Shown here piece by piece: positions 14,022-23,513 of a stretch of 64,000 bases of DNA. Position 1 is the stretch's first letter. Every line of letters begins with the position of its first letter. Both the position numbers and the translations under genes were made by a program. The notes beneath the pieces were generated by a model. That model was not told where the DNA came from and searched no databases. It saw only the letters and a program-made list of their open reading frames with translations. The stretch is from Neomesorhizobium albiziae. GTDB taxonomy: Bacteria; Pseudomonadota; Alphaproteobacteria; Rhizobiales; Rhizobiaceae. The stretch is taken from the NCBI RefSeq assembly GCF_900114255.1, contig NZ_FOSL01000001.1, positions 1 through 64,000 of the forward strand, read 5' to 3'.

Positions 14022-16577
14022 TCAGGGCTTCGAAATCTGCGCGGACGTCGGAACCTCGGTCTTCTCGCCTTCATTGACGCTGTCAGGCCGGAGCTTGAAC
14101 AGGATCAGCAGCGGCCCGGCCACGAAGATCGACGAATAGGTGCCGACCAGGATGCCGAAGATCATCGCGAAGGTGAACGAGCGGATGACTTCGCCGCCGA
14201 ACAGGTAGAGCGCGACGAGGGCAAGCAGCGTGGTCATGCCGGTCAGAACCGTTCGCGACAATGTCTGGTTCATCGACAAATCGAGCAGTCGCTCGATCGG
14301 CATCTTCTTGTATCGCCGCAGATCCTCGCGCACCCGGTCGTAGACGACGACCGTATCGTTGATGGAATAACCGACGATCGTCAGGATGGCCGCGATACTG
14401 GTCAGGTTGAACTCCAGTCCGGAGATGACATAAAGCCCGACCATCATGGTGACGTCGTGTACCGTAGCGATGACGGCGCCGAGACCGAACTGCCACTCGA
14501 ACCGGAACCAGATGTAGATCAGCATTGCCACCAGCGCGGCAAGAATGCCCATGGTGCCGTAGAATGCCAGCTCTCCCGACACAGTGGGACCGACAGATTC
14601 GACCTTGCGGAAGTCATAGTCGGACGCGAGCTCCGTCCTGACCTTTTCGACAACGCTCTGTTCGGCATTGTCGCCGCCGCCCTGCCCTTCGATACGGATC
14701 AGGAGATCCCGCGCCGAGCCGAATTCCTGCACCTGGACATCGCCAAGGTTGAGCTCGTTCAACCGCTCGCGCACATTGCCCGGGTCGGCGGCTTCGGCCT
14801 TCGATTGCACCTCGATGCTGGAACCGCCGCGGAAGTCGATGCCGTAGTTCATCTCAACTGTGAAGAACAGCACCATCGCCGCGATGGACAGCGCCGCGGA
14901 GAGTGCGAATGCGTACTTGCGCCACGACATGAAAGGAACCCTGGTGTCGTCCGGCACAAATCTGACCAGCCCTTTTGGAAGTTCCTTCGGCTTCATACGC
15001 TTCAGCCAGACGGCGATCAGCCAGCGCGTCAGTGTGAACGCCGTGAATACCGTCGTCACGATACCGATCGCCAGGGTCACTGCAAAGCCGCGAACCGGCC
15101 CGGAACCGAGATAGAAAAGGATGATGGCGGCGATGAAAGTGGTGAAGTTGGCATCGACGATCGTCGACAATGCACGGGCGAAGCCGGAATCCAGCGATTG
15201 CACGAGCGATCGCCCGCCCCTCCTTTCTTCCCGCACACGTTCGTAAATAATGACGTTGGAATCGACCGCCATGCCGACCGTCAGCACGATACCGGCGATG
15301 CCGGGCATGGTGAGCGTCGCGCCAAGGACGGTGAGGATGGCGATGATCAACGCGACGTTGGCAGCAAGCGCGATGTTGGCGATCACACCCAGCGTGCCGT
15401 AGGCGATAACCATGAAGCTGACGACGAGAATACCGGCGATCAGCGATGCAAACTTGCCGGCCTCGATGGAGTCTGCGCCGAGGCTCGGGCCGACGGTGCG
15501 TTCTTCGACGATGGTCAGGTCAGCCGGCAAGGCGCCGGCGCGCAGCAGAACAGCCAGGTCATTGGCGCTCTGGGCGGTGAAATTGCCGGAAATCTGACCG
15601 GTTCCGCCAAGGATCGGTTCGCGGATTTGCGGCGCCGAAATCACCTGGTTGTCGAGGATGATGGCGAAAAGCTTGCCGACATTCTGCTGCGTCGCCTGGC
15701 CGAAGCGCTGGGCGCCCTTGGCGTCGAAGCGGAACGAAACCACCGGTTCGCTGGTGCGTTGATCAAATGTCGCCTGCGCGTCCACCAGGTTTTCGCCGGA
15801 GACAATGACGCGGCTCTCGATGAGATACGGCACCGGCGGGTCGTCCATCGAGTAAAGTACGGTGGAGCCGGATGGCGGGCGTCCCTCGATCGCCTCTTGC
15901 ACCGGCATGGTCTGGTCGACCATCTGGAAGGTCAACTTGGCGGTCTGGCCAAGAATTTCCTTAAGGCGCTGCGGATCCTGCAAGCCCGGCACCTGGACCA
16001 GAATGCGGTCAACGCCCTGGCGCTGAATGATTGGCTCGGTGGTGCCAAGTTCGTTGACGCGTCGGCCGATGACCTCGATCGACTGGGTAACGGCCGAACT
16101 GGTGCGGTAGGTGACGCCCTCTTCGGTCAGCGTGAAGCGGAGCAGGCCGGGTTCCGGCTCGTCAAGTTCCAGCTCCGTGGTGGAGCCGGTGCCGAATACA
16201 CCCGAAGCAACCGGTTGTGTCAGCGAAGCGAGCGCTGTCTTTGCCTGGTCGACCTCGTTGGCCTCGCGGATGCGCACCTGAACCGTACGGCCGGTTCCCG
16301 AAAGTCCGGTGTAGCCGATCTTGGCGTCGCGCAGCATGGTGCGGATGTCGTCGCGCGTTGCCTGCAGGCGCTCATTGATAAGATCCTGCTTATCGACCTG
16401 AAGCAGGATGTGCGAGCCGCCCTGCAGGTCGAGGCCGAGCGTCATGGTCTTCTTCGGCGCCCAACTCGGCAATGAATCGAGAACCGATTGAGGCAACATG
16501 TTCGGCAGCGTGAACACGATGCCGATTAAAACGACGAACCAGATCGAGAACGTCTTCCAGGGCGAAAAATAAAGCAT
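14022..16577 (-). CDS. secDF: Protein translocase subunit SecDF (fused)
   Basis: An 851-residue fusion of SecD (residues ~1-530) and SecF (~540-840). 'GLDLQGGSHILLQVD' near residue 50 is the SecD signature, 'ALNDNVVIYERVREE'-type motifs appear as 'SNVIIYERVREE' in SecD and 'NDTVVVYDRVRED' in SecF, and 'GIDFRGGSSIEVQ' marks the SecF start. Twelve membrane segments in two sets of six and a large periplasmic P1 domain are expected. SecDF uses the proton gradient to complete Sec-dependent export. It lies 48 bases after yajC and is followed at four bases by the Mth938-like gene. Confidence 0.95.
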   Translation of the reverse strand: MLYFSPWKTFSIWFVVLIGIVFTLPNMLPQSVLDSLPSWAPKKTMTLGLDLQGGSHILLQVDKQDLINERLQATRDDIRTMLRDAKIGYTGLSGTGRTVQVRIREANEVDQAKTALASLTQPVASGVFGTGSTTELELDEPEPGLLRFTLTEEGVTYRTSSAVTQSIEVIGRRVNELGTTEPIIQRQGVDRILVQVPGLQDPQRLKEILGQTAKLTFQMVDQTMPVQEAIEGRPPSGSTVLYSMDDPPVPYLIESRVIVSGENLVDAQATFDQRTSEPVVSFRFDAKGAQRFGQATQQNVGKLFAIILDNQVISAPQIREPILGGTGQISGNFTAQSANDLAVLLRAGALPADLTIVEERTVGPSLGADSIEAGKFASLIAGILVVSFMVIAYGTLGVIANIALAANVALIIAILTVLGATLTMPGIAGIVLTVGMAVDSNVIIYERVREERRGGRSLVQSLDSGFARALSTIVDANFTTFIAAIILFYLGSGPVRGFAVTLAIGIVTTVFTAFTLTRWLIAVWLKRMKPKELPKGLVRFVPDDTRVPFMSWRKYAFALSAALSIAAMVLFFTVEMNYGIDFRGGSSIEVQSKAEAADPGNVRERLNELNLGDVQVQEFGSARDLLIRIEGQGGGDNAEQSVVEKVRTELASDYDFRKVESVGPTVSGELAFYGTMGILAALVAMLIYIWFRFEWQFGLGAVIATVHDVTMMVGLYVISGLEFNLTSIAAILTIVGYSINDTVVVYDRVREDLRRYKKMPIERLLDLSMNQTLSRTVLTGMTTLLALVALYLFGGEVIRSFTFAMIFGILVGTYSSIFVAGPLLILFKLRPDSVNEGEKTEVPTSAQISKP

Positions 16578-16625
16578 TGTGCCTCTTCAGTAGGGCCGAC
16601 CGTTCCGGTTCCGCCTTGAATGCGG

Positions 16626-16964
16626 TTATTTCTTGGCGTTCTGGTTGGCGACCGGTTCGCCCTTGACCCTTACGTCGGCAATCGTCGAGCGCAGCGCGGT
16701 CACCTTGTTGCCGCCGCCGAGATCGACTTCGAGTTCATTGTCGTCGATGACCTTCGTCACTTTGCCGATCAGACCGCCGCCGGTGACAACGGTATCGCCA
16801 CGACGGATTGCGGCAAGCATCTCGCCGCGCTTCTTCAACTGAGTACGTTGCGGGCGGATGATCAGAAAATACATGATCACAAAAATCAGGACAAACGGCA
16901 AAATGCTGATGAGCATGTCGGGCGTTGCGCCCGGGGTCTGGGCATAGGCCGGCGTGACGAACAT
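16626..16964 (-). CDS. yajC: Preprotein translocase subunit YajC
   Basis: A 112-residue protein with a single membrane segment ('LISILPFVLIFVIMYFLII', residues ~18-36) followed by 'RPQRTQLKKRGEML' and 'GDTVVTGGGLIGKVTKV', the YajC hallmarks. It associates with SecDF at the inner membrane and is the first gene of the yajC-secDF-Mth938-squalene-synthase-like operon. ATG 16964 directly precedes a short leader ('FVTPAYAQ') that is common in rhizobial YajC. Confidence 0.95.
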   Translation of the reverse strand: MFVTPAYAQTPGATPDMLISILPFVLIFVIMYFLIIRPQRTQLKKRGEMLAAIRRGDTVVTGGGLIGKVTKVIDDNELEVDLGGGNKVTALRSTIADVRVKGEPVANQNAKK

Positions 16965-17145
16965 CGAAAACTCCTGAGACGTGATTTTGCGGGCCGCGCA
17001 CGACCCCCCTTGAAATGTGGCCGGAATATAGTCGCTAAAGCCACCTTTGCAACTGCGGCTGGCCTATTCGGCGGCGCTTTTCCGGCTGGTTTGAGCATGT
17101 TAGAGCGGATTAGTCACAGCATTCGACCAGGACGCATTTAGATTG

Positions 17146-18021
17146 ATGCCCAAAAAGCAGAGCGAATCCCTTGAAGAGAAACTCGACCGGCTGATCGCCG
17201 CCGTATCGCGGCTGGCGCCGCGCGAGGCTCCGCCGACGGATTTCGAGGCAGCCGACTGCTTCGTCTGGGCCGCCGATCCCGGCTTTCTCGAGCCTGTTCA
17301 CCGCGTCAATCGCGTCGATATCGGCCTGATCCGCGGCGTCGACCGGGTGCGCGATATCCTGGTCGACAACACCGAGAGGTTCGCCGCCGGCCTGCCGGCC
17401 AACAACGTCCTCCTGTGGGGCGCACGCGGCATGGGCAAGTCGTCGCTGGTGAAGGCAGTGCATTCCACCATCAATGTGGAGCGCAAGGGCAGCGAAGCGC
17501 TCAAGCTGATCGAGATTCATCGGGAGGACATCGACACGCTGCCAAAGCTGATGGGCATCCTCAAGACGGCGCCGCACCGTTTCATCCTGTTCTGCGACGA
17601 TCTTTCGTTCGACCATGACGACACGTCCTACAAATCACTGAAGGCGGCACTTGAAGGCGGGGTCGAAGGCCGGCCGGCAAACGTCATCTTCTACGCCACG
17701 TCGAACCGGCGGCATCTGTTGCCGCGCGACATGATCGACAACGAGCGCTCCACCGCCATCAATCCGTCGGAAGCCGTGGAGGAGAAGGTCTCGCTGTCGG
17801 ACCGTTTTGGCCTGTGGCTCGGCTTCCACAAATGCTCGCAGGACGAATATCTAGACATGATCGATGGCTACATCCGCTATCACGGACTGCAGATCGAGCC
17901 GGACGTTCTGCGCGCCGATGCGCTGGAGTGGGCGACGACGCGCGGCAGCCGTTCCGGCCGCGTTGCCTGGCAGTTCACCCAGGATCTCGCCGGGCGCCTC
18001 GGCCAGACATTGAAGGACTGA
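17146..18021 (+). CDS. AAA+ ATP-binding protein, DUF815 family
   Basis: A 291-residue protein with Walker A 'GARGMGKSSL' (residues ~98-107), Walker B 'FILFCDDLSF' and sensor-type 'VIFYATSNRRHLLPRD', all typical of DUF815 ATPases. The N-terminus is a short charged helix ('EEKLDRLIAAVSRLAPREAP'). The role is not established. The gene is monocistronic between divergent yajC and convergent LytM and ends at a bidirectional terminator. ATG 17146 is chosen; a TTG precedes it immediately. Confidence 0.85.
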   Translation: MPKKQSESLEEKLDRLIAAVSRLAPREAPPTDFEAADCFVWAADPGFLEPVHRVNRVDIGLIRGVDRVRDILVDNTERFAAGLPANNVLLWGARGMGKSSLVKAVHSTINVERKGSEALKLIEIHREDIDTLPKLMGILKTAPHRFILFCDDLSFDHDDTSYKSLKAALEGGVEGRPANVIFYATSNRRHLLPRDMIDNERSTAINPSEAVEEKVSLSDRFGLWLGFHKCSQDEYLDMIDGYIRYHGLQIEPDVLRADALEWATTRGSRSGRVAWQFTQDLAGRLGQTLKD

Positions 18022-18048
18022 CCGAGCAATTCCCGCCAAACTCTAACG

Positions 18049-18078
18049 AAATCAGGCCGGACTTGGCCGGCCTGATTT
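18049..18078. terminator. Bidirectional terminator between convergent genes
   Basis: A perfect 12-base stem, AAATCAGGCCGG (18049-18060) and CCGGCCTGATTT (18067-18078), with a six-base loop. It has A/T-rich ends on both sides and lies in the 80-base gap between the DUF815 gene and the LytM gene. Confidence 0.8.
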
Positions 18079-18101
18079 CAATAGCGATGTCCTTGTACGG
18101 A

Positions 18102-19643
18102 TTATTCGAGGAAGGTCGACGGATCGACCGGCGCCGAGTTCTTGCGCACCTCGAAATGCAGCTTCGGCATGTCCGTGGTGCCGCTCATGCCTGAGGTGGC
18201 GATCTCCTGGCCGCGCTTCACCTTCTCGCCGCGCGTCACTTTCAGCTGGCTGGCATGGCCGTAGACGGTAACCAGGCCGTTCTCGTGGCGGACGAGAACG
18301 GTGTTGCCGAATTCCTTCAGCCCGTCGCCGGCATAGATGACGACGCCGTTTTCGGCGGCCTTGACCGGCGTGCCCTCCGGCACGGCGATGTCGATGCCGT
18401 CGCCATTCTTGCCGCTGCCTGCGCCATAGCCGGAGATGACGCGTCCGCGCACCGGCCAGCGCATGCGGCTGATGCCCGTAGCGTCGGGTGCGGCAGCCGT
18501 ATCCTGCTCGGCCTGCTCGATCACTTTTTCCGCCTTCTTGGGCGGCGTGTAGGCTGAGACGGGCTCGACTTTCGCGGTCGGGTTCGTCGCACCGGTGGTC
18601 GTCTTGTCGACCTTGGCGGGTGCCGCAGCTGCTACCTGCGTGGCGCCTGCGGCCGGAACGGTCAGCGTCTGGCCGACACGGATCAACCCGTCCTGCAGAT
18701 TGTTGGCCTGCTTCAGGGCGCCGACGCTGGCGCCAGTCTTCTTGGCGATGCGGGAAAGCGTGTCGCCTTCCTGGACCTTGTAGGTGCCCGGCGCACCGGC
18801 GGTCTTGGCATTGGGCGTGGCAGCGGTGGACGGCTGTGTCGCCTCGGCTTCCCTGACCTTCGGCGGCTGTGGCAGCATGGCTACCTTTTCGCCCGGCGCT
18901 CCGGCAGGTACCTGGTTTGCCGGCACATCGCTCTTGGTGCCGCGCGATGACTTGGCTTCGGCGACCTTCGGATTGTTGTCAGGCGCCGAAACGCCGGCCT
19001 TGTCGGAGTAGACGTAGGTCGGGATGATGATCTTCTGGCCGGCCTGCAGGCCGGCCTGCTGGTTGAGGCCGTTGGCCTTCATGATGACGTCGGCAGGAAC
19101 GCCGAAGCGCCGCGACAGATTGTAGACCGTCTCGCCTTCCTTGGCGGTGATCTGGCTGCCGCCTGCCCGCGACCATCCCTTGATCTCTTCGCCGGCCGCA
19201 TGAACGGCGGGTTCCGCCTGCATGACAGCGCCAGTGGCGGTGCTGTCGATCCGGGCGGAAGCCGCAGGAGCGAGAGCCGGGGCGGCGTTGCGCGCCGGCT
19301 CCAGAACCGGCGCCATGGCCGGGCGCTGATCGGCGCTCGCGACCTGCGTTCCAGCGACCGGTGCAAGTGCGGAGCGCCCGATCGGACCGCTTGAGACGTT
19401 GGCCGGTTGCACCGCGCCGCGATTGGCGGCCGAAGTGTCGACCTGGGCCGTCTGTTCCGCCGGATAAGGCTGGCTGGCCGGCGGAATGATCTGGCGCTGA
19501 TTCGTGGTGGCGGTGAAAATGTCGTCGACGCCGCCGAAGCGCGCCACGCTGGAACTGCAACCTGTCGCCAGACCGCCTATCAGAAGGACGGCTGCACTCC
19601 GCATCAAAGTGCGCTGGCTCTTATTCAAATCACTCAACCGCAT
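18102..19643 (-). CDS. LysM/LytM (M23-type) lipoprotein, NlpD-like
   Basis: A 513-residue protein. The lipoprotein signal ends in a lipobox-like 'LATGCSS' (Cys ~29). Two LysM domains follow at ~168-212 ('EGETVYNLSRRFGVPADVIM') and ~285-330 ('GDTLSRIAKKTGASVGALKQ'), separated by low-complexity Ala/Pro/Thr stretches. The C-terminal LytM domain (~400-510) keeps 'YGHAS' and 'LHFEVR', but the first metal-ligand position reads 'NGDGIDIA' without the usual His. Such degenerate LytM domains (NlpD, EnvC, DipM) activate amidases rather than cut peptidoglycan, so a division or cell-separation role is likely. It lies downstream of serS-surE-pcm, the classic nlpD context. Confidence 0.85.
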   Translation of the reverse strand: MRLSDLNKSQRTLMRSAAVLLIGGLATGCSSSVARFGGVDDIFTATTNQRQIIPPASQPYPAEQTAQVDTSAANRGAVQPANVSSGPIGRSALAPVAGTQVASADQRPAMAPVLEPARNAAPALAPAASARIDSTATGAVMQAEPAVHAAGEEIKGWSRAGGSQITAKEGETVYNLSRRFGVPADVIMKANGLNQQAGLQAGQKIIIPTYVYSDKAGVSAPDNNPKVAEAKSSRGTKSDVPANQVPAGAPGEKVAMLPQPPKVREAEATQPSTAATPNAKTAGAPGTYKVQEGDTLSRIAKKTGASVGALKQANNLQDGLIRVGQTLTVPAAGATQVAAAAPAKVDKTTTGATNPTAKVEPVSAYTPPKKAEKVIEQAEQDTAAAPDATGISRMRWPVRGRVISGYGAGSGKNGDGIDIAVPEGTPVKAAENGVVIYAGDGLKEFGNTVLVRHENGLVTVYGHASQLKVTRGEKVKRGQEIATSGMSGTTDMPKLHFEVRKNSAPVDPSTFLE

Positions 19644-19757
19644 CGCTTTAACCCGCGCGTACCCAACACAACTGGTATGATTAAAGCGCGTTAATGTTAC
19701 TGGTCGGTTAAGACGCCGATCACGGATAGAAATTTCTTTGTGAATCCAAATGTCTGC

Positions 19758-20411
19758 TCAGATTACCGCGGCAACGCCCTTGATGACTGGCTGAAGCCGA
19801 ACCTTGGCGATGTCCTCGCGCTCGAAGCGGCTGCCTATCTTGGTGAGCTTGGCGAGAAGCTGAGTGTCCTCGGCAGCACCGATCGGCGCGATCATGATTC
19901 CGTTGGTGGAAAGCTGATCGACGAAGGCGCGCGGCAGGTTGTCGAACGCCGCCCACACCACGATGCGGTCGAAGGGCCCTTCGCCCGGCAGCCCGTTGGA
20001 GCCGTCGGCCTGGCGAGCGAAAGCGTTGGTGATGCCGAGCGCCTCGAAGCGTTGCTTGGCCTGCTCGGCAAGCGTCTTGTAGCGGTCGACGGTGACCACC
20101 CGGGCGGCCAGCCGCGCCATCACCGCGGCGGTAAATCCGGAACCGGTGCCGACTTCCAGAACACGATGGCCGGGTTCAAGCTGAAGGGCCGCGATCACCG
20201 CCGCCTGCAGGTCGGCGCCCTCCAGGGTCTCGCCGCACTCGATCGGCACCATGCGGTCCGACCAGGCGACCGACTGCCAGGCCCCCGGCACGAATGTCTT
20301 GCGCGGCGTCGCCTCCATCGCCGCGACCAGATCGCGCGGCGGGGTGCCCAGCGCCCGCAGGCGGAGCAGGAAAGCAGCAAAACCTTCGCGGTCGTCGAGC
20401 ATGGTATTCAT
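19758..20411 (-). CDS. pcm: Protein-L-isoaspartate O-methyltransferase
   Basis: A 217-residue enzyme with the SAM-binding motif '[11 protein letters not shown]' (86-96) and the conserved active-site region around 'VPIECGETL' (56-63). It methylates isoaspartyl residues to start repair of aged proteins. The ATG overlaps the surE stop by four bases (ATGA), so the pair is translationally coupled, as in many proteobacteria. Length and motifs are normal. Confidence 0.92.
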   Translation of the reverse strand: MNTMLDDREGFAAFLLRLRALGTPPRDLVAAMEATPRKTFVPGAWQSVAWSDRMVPIECGETLEGADLQAAVIAALQLEPGHRVLEVGTGSGFTAAVMARLAARVVTVDRYKTLAEQAKQRFEALGITNAFARQADGSNGLPGEGPFDRIVVWAAFDNLPRAFVDQLSTNGIMIAPIGAAEDTQLLAKLTKIGSRFEREDIAKVRLQPVIKGVAAVI

Positions 20412-21166
20412 GCGAGCGCCTTCGCCAGACTGTCCCTGACCTCATGGGCGGTCAGATCGAGCTTCAGCGGCGTCACCGACACCGATTTGCTCCTGACCGC
20501 ATGCACGTCGGTGCCCTCCTTCAATTCCGGCGGCTCGCGACCGAAGCGCAGCCAGAAATAGGGAAAGCCGCGGCCGTCGGCCCGCTCGTCTATCCACAGG
20601 CTGTGAACCAGCTTGCCCTGGGTGGTGACCAGGGTGGCCTCGACCTCGTCCGGCGGGCAGTTCGGAAAATTCACATTGAGGAAGGTGCCGGCGGGCAGTT
20701 CGGCGCCGATCAGTTTTTGCAGGAGCGCGGGCGCCAGCGCCTCCACCGTATCCCACGGCACCAGCCGGGCGCCGTCCTGGACATTGTATGCCTGGCTCAG
20801 CGCAATCGAACGGATGCCGAGCATGGTGCCTTCCATGGCGCCGGCGACGGTGCCCGAATAGGTGACGTCGTCGGCGAGGTTGGCGCCGGAATTGACGCCG
20901 GAAAGGATGAGATCCGGCGGCTCCGGCATGATCTTGCGCACGCCCATGATGACGCAGTCGGTCGGCGTGCCGCGCACCGCATAATGCTGGTCGCCGATCT
21001 TCCTCAGCCGCAGCGGCTCCGAAATCGACAGCGAATGGGCAAAGCCGGACTGGTCGGTTTCCGGCGCCACGACCCAGACATCGTCGGAAAACTGCCTGGC
21101 GATGCGCTCCAGCACCGCCAGACCTTCCGCGTGAATGCCGTCATCGTTGGTGAGCAGGATGCGCAT
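20408..21166 (-). CDS. surE: 5'/3'-nucleotidase SurE
   Basis: A 252-residue protein starting '[16 protein letters not shown]'; Asp8 and Asp9 are the metal ligands, and '[12 protein letters not shown]' and '[11 protein letters not shown]' are the other SurE motifs. It is a metal-dependent phosphatase acting on nucleoside monophosphates, linked to stationary-phase survival. The start lies four bases after the serS stop and the end overlaps pcm. Confidence 0.93.
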   Translation of the reverse strand: MRILLTNDDGIHAEGLAVLERIARQFSDDVWVVAPETDQSGFAHSLSISEPLRLRKIGDQHYAVRGTPTDCVIMGVRKIMPEPPDLILSGVNSGANLADDVTYSGTVAGAMEGTMLGIRSIALSQAYNVQDGARLVPWDTVEALAPALLQKLIGAELPAGTFLNVNFPNCPPDEVEATLVTTQGKLVHSLWIDERADGRGFPYFWLRFGREPPELKEGTDVHAVRSKSVSVTPLKLDLTAHEVRDSLAKALA

Positions 21167-21170
21167 CGTT

Positions 21171-22493
21171 CTACTTCGATTCGATTTTTTCCAGACCGCC
21201 CATGTAAGGCCGCAGCACTTCAGGAATGGTTACGCTGCCGTCCTCGTTCTGGTAATTTTCGATGACGGCAATCAGCGCGCGGCCGACGGCGGTGCCCGAC
21301 CCGTTCAGCGTGTGGACGAAGCGGTTGCCCTTGCCATCCCTGTCCTTGTAGCGGGCGTCCATGCGGCGCGCCTGGAAATCGCCGCAGACCGAGCAGGACG
21401 AGATTTCGCGGTAGGCGTTCTGCCCCGGAAGCCAAACCTCGATGTCGTAGGTCTTGCGCGCGCCGAACCCCATGTCGCCGGTGCACAGCGTCACGGTGCG
21501 GAACGGCAGCTCGAGCTTTTTCAGCACGGCCTCGGCGCATTCGGTCATGCGCTCGTGTTCTTCGAGCGACGATTCCTGGTCGGTGATCGAGACCAACTCC
21601 ACCTTGTAGAACTGGTGCTGGCGCAGCATGCCGCGCGTATCACGCCCAGCCGAGCCTGCTTCCGAGCGGAAGCACGGCGTCAGTGCAGTGAAGCGCAGCG
21701 GCAGTTTTTCATGCGCCGTGATTTCCTCACGCACGAGATTGGTGAGCGAGACTTCGGCGGTGGGGATGAGGCCAAGCCGGCTTTCGCCATGCGGCACGAA
21801 GAACAGATCCTCTTCGAACTTCGGCAGCTGCCCCGTGCCGTACATAATGTCATCGCGCACCAGCAGCGGCGGCTGCACTTCGGTGTAGCCGTGCTCGGTG
21901 GTGTGGAGGTCGAGCATGAACTGGCCGAGCGCGCGTTCGAGGCGCGCGATCTGGCCGCTGAGCACTGTGAAGCGCGATCCGGATAGTTTGGCGGCGCGCT
22001 CGAAATCCATCTGGCCGAGTTTTTCGCCGATCTCGAAATGCTCCTTGGGTTTGTTGCCCATGCGCGGCTGCCGCCTGGCGATCAACTCCTCGCCGAAGCG
22101 GCGGACCTCGACGTTGTCGTGCTCGTCCTTGCCGACAGGAACTTCATCCAGCGGCACGTTGGGCAGCACGGCCAGCGCGTGGTTCAGCGCCTTGTCGAGC
22201 TCGCGCTCGGTCGCTTCGCCCGACTGGATGAAACCCTTGATCTCCGCGACTTCGACCTTCAGCCTTTCGGCAAGCGCGGTGTCCTTGGCGCCCATCGCCT
22301 TGCCGATCTCCTTCGAGGCGGCGTTGCGGCGTTCCTGCGCCTCCTGGAGCTTCGCCACGTGAGCGCGGCGCGCCTCGTCTTTGGCGATCAGATCGTCGAC
22401 CGTGGACTGCGCGTCATCCGACGACCACGAGCGCTTGGTGAGCGCTTCGGTGAGAGCTTTCGGGTTTTCGCGAATCCATTTGATGTCAAGCAT
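21171..22493 (-). CDS. serS: Serine--tRNA ligase
   Basis: A 440-residue class II synthetase. The N-terminal coiled-coil arm is residues ~30-105 ('[20 protein letters not shown]'). Motif 2 is '[17 protein letters not shown]' and motif 3 is '[19 protein letters not shown]', both intact. It charges tRNA-Ser. '[11 protein letters not shown]' is the standard start at 22493, although the frame stays open to 22715 through palindromic repeat DNA. It heads the serS-surE-pcm-LytM operon. Confidence 0.95.
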   Translation of the reverse strand: MLDIKWIRENPKALTEALTKRSWSSDDAQSTVDDLIAKDEARRAHVAKLQEAQERRNAASKEIGKAMGAKDTALAERLKVEVAEIKGFIQSGEATERELDKALNHALAVLPNVPLDEVPVGKDEHDNVEVRRFGEELIARRQPRMGNKPKEHFEIGEKLGQMDFERAAKLSGSRFTVLSGQIARLERALGQFMLDLHTTEHGYTEVQPPLLVRDDIMYGTGQLPKFEEDLFFVPHGESRLGLIPTAEVSLTNLVREEITAHEKLPLRFTALTPCFRSEAGSAGRDTRGMLRQHQFYKVELVSITDQESSLEEHERMTECAEAVLKKLELPFRTVTLCTGDMGFGARKTYDIEVWLPGQNAYREISSCSVCGDFQARRMDARYKDRDGKGNRFVHTLNGSGTAVGRALIAVIENYQNEDGSVTIPEVLRPYMGGLEKIESK

Positions 22494-22660
22494 GGTCTGT
22501 TCCTCAAACAAGGCGGAAAGGGCGTAAACCGCATCTCTGAACGATGCAAGGCGGGGTGAGCGGGGATGACGGTTTTTCGGGAGGCATTCCTTCGCACGCG
22601 CTCCGGCCTGGGGGGTTTGCTGATAGGCTTCAGGCCCCCTCTCCGGTTTGCTGCGCAAAC

Positions 22661-22757
22661 CACCTCTCCCCCGCTTCGCAGGGGCGAGGAACCCAAGCTG
22701 GAAGGGCGCTGGCATCGCGGCAGCGGTTCCTCGCCCCTGCGAAGCGGGGGAGAGGTG
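22661..22757. repeat. Long intergenic palindrome (33-base perfect arms)
   Basis: CACCTCTCCCCCGCTTCGCA... at 22661-22693 is perfectly inverted at 22725-22757. Outer CCCCTCTCCG (about 22636-22645) and CGGAGAGGGG (22776-22785) extend the pairing. It lies 170 bases upstream of serS and looks like a member of the intergenic palindromic families dispersed in rhizobial genomes; a related but different set is at 33378-33501. Confidence 0.7.
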
Positions 22758-23513
22758 TCGAGGCGAAGCCGAGACGGAGAGGGGGTCTTTTCATCAGCAC
22801 AAGCCTCTCCGTTGCCACGCCCGCTTTCGCGTCTGGCCATTGCATGAAAGATAGTCGGGAAGCGGGGCGCTGGGTCAGCACCTCGTAAGTAAGTAATCTG
22901 GCGCCTTCCCAGCGCCCCGCCGGCGTTTTTCGGCCATCCCATCTCCCAACATCGGACCTTCCGGTATGCACCGGTGGTTTCTACGTGTCAGCGCCAGATC
23001 ATACCGCGCCTGGTTCCCGTCAACGCGGGAAATCGTAGAGACTCTGGGACAGCCCTTCGTCTCCACGGCCACGTTAGCCGCTTGCCCGAAGCGCCGGTTC
23101 CTCCCCGCAAACCACCGTCATGATCGGCGTTCCCGCAGGAGAAACTGCCGACAACTATGCGGCAGCCCGAAAGGGATGTGGATAAAAGGAAAACAAAGAC
23201 TGCTGACAGATGCTGACCAATGGGGCTGGTGGAGGCGCGAAAGAGAGGCCGGTTTCCGGAGAACTCGAGTTCCCTCGCGCCCCCCTCTGGCCTGCCGGCC
23301 ATCTCCCCCACGGGTGGGGAGATTGGCAGTTTCAGCGACAGAGCTTCGGCCTGCTCCGCCGTGGATGACGAAAGGAGGGATGTCGCCGCCAGTCGCCAGC
23401 GTTGCGGCAACAAGGACGCTTGCGTCGAAAAGCGTTGAATGATTTACGGGCAAGCTTCTCCGCAGGGCTCTCAGAAATAACCGCCCCGCAATGCCCTGGG
23501 TCCCCAAGAAATC
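22758..23513. other. Gene-free stretch with a small palindrome
   Basis: No convincing gene was found on either strand; the open frames here are short, overlapping and motif-free. A palindromic remnant, ATCTCCCC (23301-23308) with GGGGAGAT (23316-23323), sits in a stretch resembling a fragment of a rhizobial intergenic repeat (GGCCTGCCGGCC lies just before it). Promoters for the ABC-F gene and for serS are expected here but were not identified. Confidence 0.4.
23301..23323. repeat. Short palindromic repeat fragment
   Basis: ATCTCCCC/GGGGAGAT inverted arms with a seven-base loop, preceded by the palindrome GGCCTGCCGGCC at about 23289-23300. It looks like part of a dispersed intergenic repeat. 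Confidence 0.45.

Noticed and set aside
14016-16475. Long plus-strand open frame (about 800 codons) opposite secDF
   Set aside because: It mirrors secDF codon for codon and its translation is rich in Arg/Asp/His with no domain. Such antisense frames are a by-product of high third-position GC.
22966-23442. Overlapping frames on both strands between serS and the ABC-F gene
   Set aside because: None has a ribosome binding site or motif. A short 'MIGVPAGET' string near 23119 recalls a transhydrogenase start but ends at once.
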